Part shown: positions 1-9,958 of the stretch, one piece after another
Numbering within the stretch: position 1 is the first letter of the stretch
Layout of the letters: every line of letters starts with the position of its first letter
Program-made: the position numbers and the translations under genes
NCBI RefSeq assembly: GCF_900104355.1
Contig: NZ_FNIY01000001.1
Coordinates: 1-64,000, forward strand
Direction: 5' to 3'
Length of the DNA stretch: 64,000 nucleotides
Source: Phyllobacterium sp. OV277
Lineage (GTDB): Bacteria; Pseudomonadota; Alphaproteobacteria; Rhizobiales; Rhizobiaceae
The notes under the pieces: model-generated
Database searches by the model: none
The model's input: only the letters and a program-made list of their open reading frames with translations
What the model was told of the DNA's origin: nothing

Positions 1-116
1 AAATCCGCATCCCATATCTCGTTGCACTCAACAAGAAGGTGACACAGCGACGTTTCTACTTTGCAGAAACAGGACACTTTAACTTTGCGGCTACATACAA
101 AGATCGCATAAGATAG
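1..116 (+). CDS. 3' end of an unidentified gene, cut by window edge
   Basis: The third forward frame is open from the window edge to a TAG at 114-116, giving about 37 residues with a plausible composition (it starts IRIPYLVALNKK and ends TYKDRIR). The other two forward frames hit stops inside the same stretch. It would be convergent with the unknown gene that follows. It is too short to identify and could be a chance open frame. Confidence 0.4.
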   Translation, partial: IRIPYLVALNKKVTQRRFYFAETGHFNFAATYKDRIR

Positions 117-156
117 ATTATGGAACTAAGCCATAGGCCAAAAACAATCTAAATGG

Positions 157-1047
157 TCACCACAGGTCTATTTTAAGCTCGATACGAAATTTGCTGGCAT
201 CATGGAATGACGCAGGCTTAAACGGAAATTCCAATTTGGGCGCCGGCTGTGGTTTGTTATCTGGCAGCCAGACAACCGAGATCTTGACCTCTTTGGTAGC
301 TTGGAAACCAAGACCCAATTCACGCGTGGTTTCCTTGCCGTTTGTCTTCACACTTGCCGACCCCGAATAGCGATTGTGTGTAGCAGAAAGTTGCAGTGAG
401 CTATTGGTGGCACGAAGTTTGTTGTCGAAATCCGTGCTGGCAATCGCCTTGAAACCGCGTGCGGCAGCCTCGACGTCAAGTGAGCCTCCGGCAAATTTCA
501 GATCTTTATCAACCGTCAGACTCGTGTGGGCCTTGATATCCGGATCAGCCAAACTCGCATTGATATGGAAATTGAGTTCCTTTTTCAGAGCGTTGAAATA
601 GACACTGGCGTTGGGATTGGCGCCGTTCATTTTGAGGCCGATGGAACCGGGTTTGGCGTCCCATACCATGAGGTTATCGGCATTGGGCAAACGCGTTTTC
701 AGCAGGGTCTGTTGGGCCAATGTTGGGACAATGGGCTCGCCCATGGGGTCGTAACCGCCCATCGCCGTGCAACACCGACCGCCGATCTGGCAATTCACAG
801 CAAAAAGCACACAGCCATCACTCGTCAGTCCGGCAACACTGTGGTGCTGCGTGTTTCTAAGGGTGTACTTCCCACAGCATGATAGAGAATTGTCTATAAC
901 CGCGTCGAGAGAATGACCACCAAAAACGATGCCTGACTGCAAGCCTTCACCAAAAAGCGGACGGCTTGAAAGCGGTATCAGACGAAAATCATCGCCTAAT
1001 GTTGTTGTTTTCGGGCCTGTCGGTTGCGTGCGCGGTACTAATCCCAT
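157..1047 (-). CDS. hypothetical protein, 296 aa
   Basis: I do not recognise this family. The N-terminal third contains several cysteines (SLSCCGKY, DGCVLFAVNCQIGGRCC). The C-terminal half is rich in alternating polar/hydrophobic stretches that could be beta strands, and the chain ends in a tryptophan (IELKIDLW), as many outer-membrane barrel proteins end in an aromatic residue. No signal peptide is visible at the annotated ATG, which argues against a classical outer-membrane protein. It stands alone on the minus strand, 170 bp downstream of the start of the editing-protein operon. The function is unknown. The open frame is long and two forward-strand frames inside it look like shadows. Confidence 0.6.
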   Translation of the reverse strand: MGLVPRTQPTGPKTTTLGDDFRLIPLSSRPLFGEGLQSGIVFGGHSLDAVIDNSLSCCGKYTLRNTQHHSVAGLTSDGCVLFAVNCQIGGRCCTAMGGYDPMGEPIVPTLAQQTLLKTRLPNADNLMVWDAKPGSIGLKMNGANPNASVYFNALKKELNFHINASLADPDIKAHTSLTVDKDLKFAGGSLDVEAAARGFKAIASTDFDNKLRATNSSLQLSATHNRYSGSASVKTNGKETTRELGLGFQATKEVKISVVWLPDNKPQPAPKLEFPFKPASFHDASKFRIELKIDLW

Positions 1048-1217
1048 GTTCTACCTGCCATATTAGGTCGTTTGCTCGGCAAATTCGCGAGGCAATAACA
1101 CCGTGAAGTCTGGCGGCAAGTAATACATCGCTGTCCCGGTATTTCAATCTATCAAAGGTCAGAACGTGAAACTAAAATGCACTATCCGATATTGGATGAC
1201 ACAGAAAAAATAGCGAA

Positions 1218-1688
1218 TTAACTAGTAATATCAGCGACTTCTGCTTTTGCCGCCTTCATCAATGCCCGTGGTTCTGCCGGAAAAACGAAGTTTGTCCCGC
1301 CTGCTGCAGCCCACACAACATCAAACTGCATCAGCGTTTCGTCCGCAAAAGCCTTGATATCGACCAGGTGGCCCAACGGCGATACGCCGCCAATGGCAAA
1401 GCCGGTTTCCTTGCGGATGTGTTTTGGATCGGCTCGATGCAATGTTTCGCCGGTCAATTTTGCTGCTTTGGCAAGATCAAGCTGTCGTGGCCCGGAAACC
1501 AGAAACAAATAAAGCTGCTGCGTATCAGTACCTTGAAAGATCAGCGATTTAACAATCTGCGCAACCGTCACACCGCATTGGATTGCCGCATCTTCGGCCG
1601 TATGGGTTGAATCGGCCATCTGGCGGATTTCGATCTCAAGACCCGCTTCGTGGGCCGCCTGACGGACGCGCTCAACACTTTTGCTCAT
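1218..1688 (-). CDS. YbaK/EbsC-family aminoacyl-tRNA deacylase
   Basis: 156-aa stand-alone homologue of the bacterial prolyl-tRNA synthetase editing domain (YbaK/ProX/EbsC). These proteins hydrolyse mischarged aminoacyl-tRNA in the cytoplasm. The conserved lysine region IVKSLIF (near residue 46) and the glycine-rich loop TGFAIGGVSPLGH (near residue 95) are both present, and the length matches the family. Its ATG overlaps the TGA of the upstream MBL-fold gene (ATGA), so translational coupling is likely. Which amino acid it clears cannot be read from the sequence. Confidence 0.9.
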   Translation of the reverse strand: MSKSVERVRQAAHEAGLEIEIRQMADSTHTAEDAAIQCGVTVAQIVKSLIFQGTDTQQLYLFLVSGPRQLDLAKAAKLTGETLHRADPKHIRKETGFAIGGVSPLGHLVDIKAFADETLMQFDVVWAAAGGTNFVFPAEPRALMKAAKAEVADITS

Positions 1689-2494
1689 GCCTCAACCTCA
1701 AATGACAGGCCATCAAAGGCCGGTTCCACATTATCAGGCGTGCCCTGCATGACTGTTTCATAATCCAGCGGTACGTGCATATGCGTAAGGATTGCTCGAC
1801 GCGGCTTTAGCTTATCGATCCATTCCATTGATTCATCGAGAGAAAAATGGCTTGGATGTGTGCGGTATTGAAGGGCATCAATGATCAGAATATCAAGGCC
1901 ATCCAGTTGCGCTGCTGTCGTCTCCGGAAAGGCGCTGACGTCGGAACAATAGGCCACATCACCAATCCGGAAAGCCAGGGACAGGATATCGCCATGCACC
2001 TGCGGTAGTGGCAGAAAACGGATGGAACCGCCCGCTCCTTCAATTTCAAAAGCTTCGTGATGCACGATCTCGTGTGGCTGAAGGATCGGTGGGTAGCTGG
2101 AACCTTCAGGCGTCTTGAAGCAGTAGCCAAACCCCTCAACGAGGCGGCGCTGCGTTGCCAGATCGGCATAGATATCCATCAGGCTGCGCCGGTCGATGAC
2201 AAAGGTCCTGAGATCATCAAGTCCGTGAATATGGTCCGCATGCGCATGGGTATAGACAACCGCATCGAGCCGTCCGGAGCCGAAATCGATCATCTGCGAA
2301 CGGAAGTCCGGCCCCGTGTCGATAATCACAGTGGTAACGCCACCATTATCGGCAATACGCTCCACCAGCATGGACGCACGGCGGCGACGGTTTTTGGGAT
2401 TGTCAGGATCGCAATTGCCCCAGTCACCATTAATGCGCGGCACGCCCGGAGACGAACCGCAGCCGAGAATGGTAAAGCGCAAGCGATCAGGCAT
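1685..2494 (-). CDS. MBL-fold metal-dependent hydrolase (PhnP-like)
   Basis: Metallo-beta-lactamase-fold phosphodiesterase-type protein. The first metal-binding motif THAHADHIHGLDD is intact, a downstream QVHGD and CSDVS supply further ligands, and a C-terminal THMHV segment fits the PhnP / cyclic-phosphodiesterase branch. I place the start at the ATG at 2494 (MPDRLRFTILGCGSS, 269 aa) because family members begin with this strand. A longer frame to 2533 would add 13 residues that run further into tatD. With the chosen start it overlaps the tatD stop by about 8 bp. The metG-tatD-MBL order is common in Hyphomicrobiales. The substrate is unknown. Confidence 0.88.
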   Translation of the reverse strand: MPDRLRFTILGCGSSPGVPRINGDWGNCDPDNPKNRRRRASMLVERIADNGGVTTVIIDTGPDFRSQMIDFGSGRLDAVVYTHAHADHIHGLDDLRTFVIDRRSLMDIYADLATQRRLVEGFGYCFKTPEGSSYPPILQPHEIVHHEAFEIEGAGGSIRFLPLPQVHGDILSLAFRIGDVAYCSDVSAFPETTAAQLDGLDILIIDALQYRTHPSHFSLDESMEWIDKLKPRRAILTHMHVPLDYETVMQGTPDNVEPAFDGLSFEVEA

Positions 2495-3275
2495 GAGCGG
2501 GCCTTGGCATCTTGGTGAACAAGCGGAACACATTGTCAGTGGTCAGCCTGCCAATTTCCTCCACGCTGACGCCGATGGTCTCCGCCAGAACAGCAGCGGT
2601 ATGCGTGACAAAGCTCGGCTCGTTGCGCCTGCCACGATGTGGCATGGGCGCAAGATAAGGCGCGTCCGTTTCCACCAGCAACCGGTCACGCGGTACATTT
2701 CTGGCGATTTCGCGAATGTCCGGTGAATTCTTGAATGTCAGAATACCGGAGAAGGAGACATAACCGCCAAGCTCGACGCCGACGCGCGCCAATTCGGCAC
2801 CGGAGGAAAAGCAGTGCAGAATGAAAGGGAAGGCCCCCTTCCCTGATTCTTCACGCAAGATCGAAATCATGTCCTCATCGGCGCTGCGGGCATGAATAAC
2901 GAGCGGCAAGCCCGTTGCGCGTGCGGCAGCAATATGTGTGCGAAGCCCGTGCGCCTGCGCTTCCGGCGGTGCATAATCATAATGATAATCAAGCCCCGCC
3001 TCACCGATCGCCACGACTTTCGGGTGCTCGGCAAGTTTGATCAGGTCATCGGCAGTAATGTCGAGTTCCTCATGCGCATTGTTTGGGTGCGTACCAACCG
3101 AAGCATAGACACTGTCATATTGCTCGGCGATTTTGATGATGCCGTCAAACTTGCGAACGCGCGTACAGATGGTCACGAGCCGCACAACGCCAAGATCCAG
3201 CGCCCGCTGGACAATGGCATCGCGTTCCTCGGCAAAATCCGGGAAATCCAGATGGCAATGGCTGTCGACAAGCAT
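2487..3275 (-). CDS. TatD-family metal-dependent hydrolase
   Basis: 262-aa TIM-barrel hydrolase of the TatD/YcfH group, linked to DNase and D-aminoacyl-tRNA deacylase activity in characterised members. The metal motif DSHCHLDF is at residues 4-11. The family signatures IGEAGLDYHYD, HCFSS and ETDAPYLAP follow in order. It begins 18 bp after the metG stop and overlaps the following MBL gene, so it sits inside the metG operon, as in many bacteria. Confidence 0.93.
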   Translation of the reverse strand: MLVDSHCHLDFPDFAEERDAIVQRALDLGVVRLVTICTRVRKFDGIIKIAEQYDSVYASVGTHPNNAHEELDITADDLIKLAEHPKVVAIGEAGLDYHYDYAPPEAQAHGLRTHIAAARATGLPLVIHARSADEDMISILREESGKGAFPFILHCFSSGAELARVGVELGGYVSFSGILTFKNSPDIREIARNVPRDRLLVETDAPYLAPMPHRGRRNEPSFVTHTAAVLAETIGVSVEEIGRLTTDNVFRLFTKMPRPAHA

Positions 3276-3293
3276 GAAAGATCCGGTTCCTGA

Positions 3294-4844
3294 TCAGGCT
3301 TCTTTGTCAGTCTCGACGTAACGCGGGAAAATCGGCTGCGGCGCAGGCAAATCCGCACCGGGCACAAGTTCGCTGCCACCAAGCAGATCGCTGAAGTTAC
3401 GTTTGGCTTCAGGCACCGCCAGAACATCAAGCAGCTTCGCCGCTGAGCCCGGAATAAACGGCTGACACAGGATACCCACGCGCCGGATCACTTCCGCCGT
3501 CACATAGAGAACAGTTTCCATCCGCGCCGGATCGGTCTTTTTCAGCGCCCAAGGCTCTTGCGAAGCGAAATACCTGTTGGCTTCGGCCACAACGGCAAAG
3601 ATCGCTCCAAGCGCCAGATGCATGGCTTGACTTCCAACAGCCTTGCGCGCGGTTTCCAGCGCCGCCACGGCCTGATCGAGGATAGCCTTGTCGACATCCG
3701 TCAATGCGCCGGGCTGCGGAACCTTGGCTTCACAGTTCTTGTTAATCATCGACAGCGAGCGCTGCGCCAGATTACCCAGATCATTGGCAAGATCGGCATT
3801 GGTGCGATTGACAATGGCTTCATGGCTGTAATTGCCGTCCTGACCGAAAGGCACTTCACGCAAAAGGAAATAGCGCACCTGATCAAGGCCGTAATGCTCA
3901 ACCAATGTGAAGGGATCGATGACATTGCCGACCGACTTTGACATTTTCTCGCCGCGGTTGAATACAAAACCATGGCCGAAAACGCGCTTTGGCAGCTCAA
4001 TGCCTGCGGACAACAGGAATGCAGGCCAATAGACCGCATGGAAGCGAATAATGTCCTTGCCGATAATGTGTACATCGGCTGGCCAGTAACGCCACTTTTC
4101 AGCAGTCTCGTCGGGATAGCCTATGGCGGTAAGATAGTTGGTCAGCGCATCGACCCAGACATACATGACATGCTTTTCATCGCCGGGAACAGGAATGCCC
4201 CAGTCGAATGTCGTGCGCGATATGGACAGGTCTTTGAGACCTGATTTGACGAAGGACACAACTTCGTTGCGCCGCTCATCTGGCCCGATAAAGCTTGGCT
4301 TATCCGCATAAAGCTTGAGCAGGCGATCTTGATAGGCAGAAAGGCGGAAGAAATAGCTTTCCTCTTCCAGCCATTCGACCGGTGAGCCCTGCGGACCATA
4401 GCGCACGCCATCGGCGCGCACTTCCGTTTCATCTTCCTGATAATAGGCTTCATCGCGCACGGAATACCAACCGGCATAGGAATCCTTGTAGATATCCCCC
4501 GCTTCCACCATTTTCTGCCAAATCGCCTGCGATGACTTGTAATGCCGCTCCTCTGTGGTGCGGATGAAATCATCATAGGACGCATTCAAAGCATAGCCCA
4601 TGTCACGGAAAAGCTTGGCATTTCTGTCAGCCAGCTCTCGCGGCGTGATGCCTTCCTTGCGTGCCGTCTGATGCATCTTGATGCCATGTTCGTCAGTGCC
4701 ACTGAGGAAGAACACATCCTTACCGTCATGACGGTTGAAACGAGCAATCGCATCCGTCGCGATCAGCTCGTAAGCGTGACCGATATGCGGACTGCCGTTC
4801 GGATAGGAAATGGCTGTTGTGATGTAAAATGTTTCGCGGCTCAT
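3294..4844 (-). CDS. metG: methionyl-tRNA synthetase
   Basis: Class I aminoacyl-tRNA synthetase charging tRNA-Met. The ATP-binding HIGH-type motif reads PHIGHAYE and the KMSKS loop is intact as [11 protein letters not shown] chose the ATG at 4844 ([17 protein letters not shown]) over the longer frame to 4874 because the family starts there; this gives 516 aa. The C-terminal zinc-independent dimerisation extension is absent, as is usual for alphaproteobacterial MetG. It is followed 18 bp later by tatD and lies downstream of holB in the same orientation. Confidence 0.97.
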   Translation of the reverse strand: MSRETFYITTAISYPNGSPHIGHAYELIATDAIARFNRHDGKDVFFLSGTDEHGIKMHQTARKEGITPRELADRNAKLFRDMGYALNASYDDFIRTTEERHYKSSQAIWQKMVEAGDIYKDSYAGWYSVRDEAYYQEDETEVRADGVRYGPQGSPVEWLEEESYFFRLSAYQDRLLKLYADKPSFIGPDERRNEVVSFVKSGLKDLSISRTTFDWGIPVPGDEKHVMYVWVDALTNYLTAIGYPDETAEKWRYWPADVHIIGKDIIRFHAVYWPAFLLSAGIELPKRVFGHGFVFNRGEKMSKSVGNVIDPFTLVEHYGLDQVRYFLLREVPFGQDGNYSHEAIVNRTNADLANDLGNLAQRSLSMINKNCEAKVPQPGALTDVDKAILDQAVAALETARKAVGSQAMHLALGAIFAVVAEANRYFASQEPWALKKTDPARMETVLYVTAEVIRRVGILCQPFIPGSAAKLLDVLAVPEAKRNFSDLLGGSELVPGADLPAPQPIFPRYVETDKEA

Positions 4845-4982
4845 ACGTAACCTGATTTGCTTCGGAATTGGCATCTTGGGAAGGCGTCAGGCTGACATAA
4901 CCCATGTCTGGCCTGATTGCTATACCGGTCATAAACTCATGATCTGATTGAAATAATATTCCGCTTCTATCCGTTCAGGCGA

Positions 4983-6041
4983 TCAACCGGCAAGCAGTGC
5001 GCGGTGCATCCTGTCTAGAAAGATAAGAACAGACTGCTTGCGATCAAGATTGAAAGCATCGGCTTCCCGTGCTTCGCTCTGCATCTCCTGCCAGAGTGTC
5101 GACCATTGATTGGCCTCGGCGACAGCGCCTTTTGCGGCGGCCGCCCTCGCCTTTGCCGCCAAACGCGAGAATATGTCTTCAAGAAAGAGATCAAACTGGA
5201 TCTCGGAATCACGGCCTGACAAGGCCGTTCCTAGCGCCTGAGCCTTCGGCACATCAAAGACCGGCTTGGTCAGGATGGATTCAATGGTCTGCGATATTTC
5301 AAGGCCGCCAAACGCCACCAGCAGCGCTGCCTTGCGCACACTGCCATCCGCATGGGCGACAAGCGCTTCAGTGTCAGGCACCTGATCTGCTCCAAGACCG
5401 ATTGTTTCAAGTGCCGACAACAGGTCCTGCCGGTCCAGTCCTTCAAAGCGAATGGATTGGCAGCGCGACCGGATTGTCGGCAGCAAACGCCCGGAGGAAT
5501 GTGAGATCAAAATGAACAACGTACGCTGTGGTGGCTCTTCAAGAGTCTTCAGCAAAGCATTGGCAGCATTGCGATTCATGTCATCTGCCGGATCGACAAT
5601 CACGATGCGCCACGCACCATCATGCGCTGTGCGATTGAGAAAGTGCGTGACACGGCGGATCTCGTCGACGGTGATCCCGGTCTTGAATTTTCCGGTTTTC
5701 GCATCGAGTGGGCGACTGATGTGCAGGATGGCCAGATGCGTGCCCGTGGCAATCTGCCGGTATGGCGCAACAGAATAGTCGGGGGTGGCCAGTTCCAGCG
5801 GCGCATCATGCTGGATCGGATGTTTGAGCATATGGCCGGCAAGATGGAACGCCAGTGTGGTCTTACCTACACCCTGTGGCCCTTCGAGCAGCAATGCATG
5901 GTGCATATGGCCGGATTGATAGGCCTGTGCCAGAAACGAGCGCACAGCCATATGGCCGAACAAGGCGGGATTGGCCGAAGGCGCCGGAATGCCATCAATG
6001 GAATCATGCGTGGCTGGAACATCAAGAACAGCATCGCTCAT
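4983..6041 (-). CDS. holB: DNA polymerase III subunit delta'
   Basis: 352-aa AAA+ clamp-loader subunit. The Walker A motif is [12 protein letters not shown] (near residue 52). The family signature [20 protein letters not shown] is followed by [11 protein letters not shown] with the SRC-type sensor region, as in HolB/DnaX homologues. It helps load the beta clamp on DNA. Its ATG overlaps the tmk stop codon (ATGA), the usual tmk-holB arrangement. Confidence 0.95.
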   Translation of the reverse strand: MSDAVLDVPATHDSIDGIPAPSANPALFGHMAVRSFLAQAYQSGHMHHALLLEGPQGVGKTTLAFHLAGHMLKHPIQHDAPLELATPDYSVAPYRQIATGTHLAILHISRPLDAKTGKFKTGITVDEIRRVTHFLNRTAHDGAWRIVIVDPADDMNRNAANALLKTLEEPPQRTLFILISHSSGRLLPTIRSRCQSIRFEGLDRQDLLSALETIGLGADQVPDTEALVAHADGSVRKAALLVAFGGLEISQTIESILTKPVFDVPKAQALGTALSGRDSEIQFDLFLEDIFSRLAAKARAAAAKGAVAEANQWSTLWQEMQSEAREADAFNLDRKQSVLIFLDRMHRALLAG

Positions 6042-6712
6042 TGTGCCGCCCCCGCCTTGGGCTTGGCCTTGATGGACCGACTTGCCTTCAACCGGTCGAC
6101 AAGTTCGGCAATATCGGCAGCAATGTCGTCAACCGGTCTATCGGCCGCAACAACCTTGCATCTGCCCGGTTCCGCCTCGGCGATGGCCAGATAGGCGTCC
6201 CGCCGCTTGCGATGCATTTCGATTGTCTCTTTCTCAAAACGATCAGCAGTCTCTGCGCCGCGCCGTGCATTTGCGCGTTGCAATCCGGTTTCCGCGGGCA
6301 GATCGAGAATAATAGTCAGATCGGGCATCAATCCATTGATTGCTGCACGTTCAATTGCACGCATGAGACCAGCATCCAGATCGCCGGTGACACCCTGATA
6401 GACACGGCTGGAATCGATATACCGGTCGCAGAGCACCATGCTGCCGGTATTCAGTGCCCGGCGCATCACCTGCTCGACGTGATCGTTGCGCGCGGCGGCA
6501 AACAGCATGGCTTCCATGGCTGGACCAAATGGCTCGGCCGCTCCGCTCAAGATGACGTGGCGCACGGCCTCTGCACCCGGCGAGCCGCCCGGTTCGCGTG
6601 TCACCAATACATCGTCACCGCCCGCGCGCATGTGTTCTGCCAGACGGGTGATCTGGGTAGATTTGCCCGCGCCCTCGCCGCCTTCAAAGGTAATGAATAG
6701 TCCCTGTTGCAC
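6038..6712 (-). CDS. tmk: thymidylate kinase
   Basis: 224-aa dTMP kinase making dTDP. The P-loop [11 protein letters not shown] is at residues 9-19, the DR(Y/H) motif is [14 protein letters not shown], and the lid region (near [14 protein letters not shown]) follows. It is translationally coupled to holB. The start ATG at 6712 gives the standard N-terminus. Confidence 0.96.
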   Translation of the reverse strand: MQQGLFITFEGGEGAGKSTQITRLAEHMRAGGDDVLVTREPGGSPGAEAVRHVILSGAAEPFGPAMEAMLFAAARNDHVEQVMRRALNTGSMVLCDRYIDSSRVYQGVTGDLDAGLMRAIERAAINGLMPDLTIILDLPAETGLQRANARRGAETADRFEKETIEMHRKRRDAYLAIAEAEPGRCKVVAADRPVDDIAADIAELVDRLKASRSIKAKPKAGAAQ

Positions 6713-6795
6713 GCCGTCAGCCGTCTTTCGCTAAAGAGTCACTCTTTACAGCTGGTTCTAATGCCCGAGGAAGAAAAGGTCGAGCGGTGAAAGCA

Positions 6796-8007
6796 CTAAA
6801 GCTTAAGGTGGCGTGTCCAGCCTGTGGTCAGTTCCAGCACGGCATCCATTGTTCGCTTCTGCAAATCGCCTGTTTCAACGGCTTCTCCCGTATAAACAGG
6901 TGTTTCCTGAGCTAAGGCATCGCCAATCCAGATTCGCAGCACGCCAACCTGTTCATCCGCCTTCACTGGTGCAATGAGCGGCCCCTTATACTCCACATGG
7001 GCCCTGAGACGGTCCTTATTGGCGGTTGGAATCAAAAGGCTGATCTTTTCATGCGCTTTCAGGGGAACGCTCGACTTCACACCGCCAAACACGCTGGCCT
7101 CGCCCACAGTCTCGCCTTCGGTAAAAATGCTTATCTCTTCAAAAGCGTTGTAAGCCCATTCAAACACCTTCTTGGCCTCTTCCGCCCGTTCCTTGTCTGA
7201 AGCCAGACCACTCAGAGCAACAATATAACGGCGCCCATTATGTTCGGCAGAACCAACAAGACCATAGCCCGACTGTTCCGTATAGCCTGTCCCCATGCCA
7301 TCGGCGCCGATATCCAGCCGCAATAGCGGATTGCGATTGCGCTGGAAAATATTGTTCCAGGTAAAGCTCTCCTGCGTATAGGTGCGGTAATACTCAGGAT
7401 ATTCGTGTTTGATGTAGCGAGCCAGTGTAACGAGATCGGTCAGGGATACTTTTTGCTGCGGATCGGGTAAGCCGGTCGAATTACGGAATGTCGAGTTCTT
7501 CAGGCCAATTTCCTTCGCCCGTTCATTCATCATCTCGGCAAATTTCTGCTCAGAACCCGCAATGCCTTCCGCCAGAATGATGCAGCCATCATTGGCCGAC
7601 TGCACAATGACACCCTGAATGAGATCGCCGACGCTGATCGATGATTTGAGCTTGGCAAACATGGTCGAACCGCCAGAGGGCGCCCCACCTGTCCGCCAGG
7701 CATTTTCACTGACCGTATATTGTGTATCGATCTTGATGTTACCGGTTTTAAGCTCATGAAAAACCAGTTCCATGGTCATCAGCTTGGCCAGCGCCGCCGG
7801 TTCAATCAGTGTGTCCGGGGCTTTGGCATAAAGGATGGTGCCGGTCTGGTCTTCCAGCATCAAAGCCTGCTTGGCCTTGGTATCGAACAGCGCCTCTTGC
7901 GCTTGGGCTGAGCCATAGCCTGACAGTGCCACAAGAAGGCCAGCGGCAAGCATGCGGAATGGCTGTTTCAGGGATATTTTACGGTGTGGGAGATCAGTTT
8001 CCATCAT
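6796..8007 (-). CDS. D-Ala-D-Ala carboxypeptidase (DacF-type) homologue with substituted active site
   Basis: Secreted penicillin-binding-protein-type serine peptidase fold (peptidase S11) with an N-terminal signal peptide ending near AQA. From the ATG at 8007 (403 aa; a second ATG at 8004 is equally possible) the SxxK motif reads P-A-A-L-A-K (residues 70-75), so the nucleophile position 72 is Ala. The SxN motif SAN (137-139) is intact. The KTG motif reads GTG (239-241). The C-terminal PBP5-type domain follows. Ala at the nucleophile position should abolish carboxypeptidase activity and beta-lactam acylation, so a non-catalytic role at the cell wall is likely. The frame is open and well conserved elsewhere, so it is not an obvious pseudogene. 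It overlaps the rlpA stop, so the two are coupled. Confidence 0.85.
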   Translation of the reverse strand: MMETDLPHRKISLKQPFRMLAAGLLVALSGYGSAQAQEALFDTKAKQALMLEDQTGTILYAKAPDTLIEPAALAKLMTMELVFHELKTGNIKIDTQYTVSENAWRTGGAPSGGSTMFAKLKSSISVGDLIQGVIVQSANDGCIILAEGIAGSEQKFAEMMNERAKEIGLKNSTFRNSTGLPDPQQKVSLTDLVTLARYIKHEYPEYYRTYTQESFTWNNIFQRNRNPLLRLDIGADGMGTGYTEQSGYGLVGSAEHNGRRYIVALSGLASDKERAEEAKKVFEWAYNAFEEISIFTEGETVGEASVFGGVKSSVPLKAHEKISLLIPTANKDRLRAHVEYKGPLIAPVKADEQVGVLRIWIGDALAQETPVYTGEAVETGDLQKRTMDAVLELTTGWTRHLKL

Positions 8008-9433
8008 CGCGTACGACAAACGCGTCGCCTGCCCCGGCCTTCCATGCGGCCTGCAGCAAGGCATCGGTGTTTTTCCCGGCATTGGCGCGCGCCACCAAGG
8101 CAATGCGCGGACCATCGGGGCTGGCGACCTCGGACAGATCGACCTTACCCAGCGGCGAAAGCGCTCGCATGACACGGCCAGCAGCGGCCTTGTCAGCAAA
8201 AAGACCGATATCCACATATTCGCCCGTAGGCGCAGCGACATCATCCAGCTTGTTCTGGTTTTTCCAAGCGCCGGAAATAGCCTGCGGCGAAATAAGGCTG
8301 TTCATCGCCACGGCTGTACCATTGGCACTCGCCACGCGCTCGCTGGCATAGGAGCTGACGAACGGTGATGGCCGCTTGGAGCCGCCCTTGAGCGACCCCA
8401 GCAGCACAGCAGGCTTGTCATCGATATAGGGCCCGATCAACGGCAGAACGGGTTGAATATCATAACCGAAAGGCATAGTGCCTCCAGACATTGCGGCCAT
8501 ATCCGCCGTCTGCGGCTGCATTGGCGCACCAAGATTAGCAGCCTGATCATTAAACGATACCGGCTGCATGCTAAGGCTTGCGACCTGAACGCCTGCGGGA
8601 CGCGATGGCTGCATCCCCGGAATTTCAACCGTATTGCGCCGCGTGGGTGTCGAACCATTCATGGCGATCATCGTGCCTGAATCTGGCTGACCCAATGGAT
8701 TGCGCACGCCTGGACCACGATAGGAAGCCATAAGGAACCCATCATCACGCCCTTCAAGCGGCGCACGTCCGACATATTCAACCTTCACATCAGCCGTACC
8801 CGTATGCTGATAGTCCAGCATGGTTGCTGCCTTTTGCGATAGGTCAATGACGCGATTGCTATGATAGGGTCCACGATCATTGACGCGCACGATTACCGAA
8901 CTGCCATTGGCAAGATTGGTGACACGCGCATAACTGGGCAAAGGCATGGTGGGATGCGCCGCAGACAGATGGTTCATATCGTAGACTTCACCATTGGCAG
9001 TCAGACGACCATGAAATGCCGAGCCGTACCATGAGGCAAGACCCTGGCGTTTATAACCGGGTTCTTCCTTGGGGTAATACCACTTGCCACGAACCTGATA
9101 GGGCCGTCCGAGCTGATCGCGACCACCGCCGCGGGGCATGTTACGAAAATCCGTAACCACGCGTGGGCTGGCTTTGACGCCATATTCGGATTCTGCGAAA
9201 TATTCCTTACCGTGGGTACGCTTGCCGACTTTCACCTTAGGTGACGATGCACAGGCAGCCATCAAGGCGCCCATCGCAACAACTCCAGCAATTCGAAAAG
9301 CTTTGGCTTTTGACAATGCAAACCACCGGCTGGACGCCGTCCCCACACTTTTTACGCATCGATAAACAGACAAGAATGTCAGCGCAACCCCAGAACCCAT
9401 CATGGACGATTGCACCAAGTCTATAACTCGCAC
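7994..9433 (-). CDS. rlpA: RlpA-family septal ring lipoprotein / lytic transglycosylase
   Basis: About 479 aa. A signal peptide ends in the lipobox LMAAC. A double-psi beta-barrel domain follows, with the signatures GLASWYGSAFHGRLTANGE and VRVNDRGPYHSNRVIDLS, and the catalytic Glu (ANGEVYD) and Asp (NDRGPY) positions are kept. A variable linker leads to a C-terminal SPOR-like segment (VDIGLFADKAAAGRVMRAL) for binding denuded peptidoglycan at the septum. The true start may be downstream (for example ATG near 9400) because the lipobox Cys is unusually far from the first ATG. It lies directly upstream of the carboxypeptidase homologue, so both probably act at the division site. Confidence 0.9.
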   Translation of the reverse strand: MRVIDLVQSSMMGSGVALTFLSVYRCVKSVGTASSRWFALSKAKAFRIAGVVAMGALMAACASSPKVKVGKRTHGKEYFAESEYGVKASPRVVTDFRNMPRGGGRDQLGRPYQVRGKWYYPKEEPGYKRQGLASWYGSAFHGRLTANGEVYDMNHLSAAHPTMPLPSYARVTNLANGSSVIVRVNDRGPYHSNRVIDLSQKAATMLDYQHTGTADVKVEYVGRAPLEGRDDGFLMASYRGPGVRNPLGQPDSGTMIAMNGSTPTRRNTVEIPGMQPSRPAGVQVASLSMQPVSFNDQAANLGAPMQPQTADMAAMSGGTMPFGYDIQPVLPLIGPYIDDKPAVLLGSLKGGSKRPSPFVSSYASERVASANGTAVAMNSLISPQAISGAWKNQNKLDDVAAPTGEYVDIGLFADKAAAGRVMRALSPLGKVDLSEVASPDGPRIALVARANAGKNTDALLQAAWKAGAGDAFVVRDDGN

Positions 9434-9657
9434 CGATAGGTTGACAGCACCTTAACAGAATAGGTTGATATCGCTGACATCAGGTGACTTTGGTTAACGG
9501 GCAATGATCTGGCGATCACTTTTTATGTGTCGTCGATTCAATGGCTCTATTCAGGTGGATTGCGCGCTCCGCCCATCTCATCTCTGAACTTCCCGTTCTA
9601 TGCTTTTACCTGTGATGGCTGAACGGGCTAAAAACAGGCGCATTCGGTTTGCAGATA

Positions 9658-9786
9658 TCATCCTGCCAGGAAATACGTAAGAAGAGCAGCCACAATCACG
9701 CCGCAGATAAATATAATCAGATACCAACCATAGGAATTATGGGTCGGCCAGGCATCTTCATCATCGTCGTCAAAATCGTCAATCAT
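9658..9786 (-). CDS. small single-pass membrane protein, 42 aa
   Basis: A short frame starts at the ATG at 9786, with AAGGGC about 8 bp upstream as ribosome binding site. It has an acidic N-terminus (MIDDFDDDDEDAW) followed by one transmembrane helix (WYLIIFICGVIVAALLTYFL). The reading frame extends upstream to 9921, but that part has unconvincing composition. The function is unknown. Acidic head plus one helix suggests an inner-membrane micropeptide. Confidence 0.6.
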   Translation of the reverse strand: MIDDFDDDDEDAWPTHNSYGWYLIIFICGVIVAALLTYFLAG

Positions 9787-9958
9787 TGCACTGCCCTTTT
9801 GGGTGGGCCCGGCCAATCGGAAGCTACACGCTTCTTGTCGACCGGGCCCTGCCAACGGGGTTTCGCCAGCTTTCTTGAACCCCGGCCAGCGAAGAAAGTT
9901 CCAATTGGAGGGAAGAACCAATCTGGAAACGCCGCCATAGAACGTTTATAGGCATCCC

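Noticed and set aside
5855-6700. 281-aa forward frame opposite tmk and holB
   Set aside because: Both minus-strand genes carry intact catalytic motifs; the forward frame has none.
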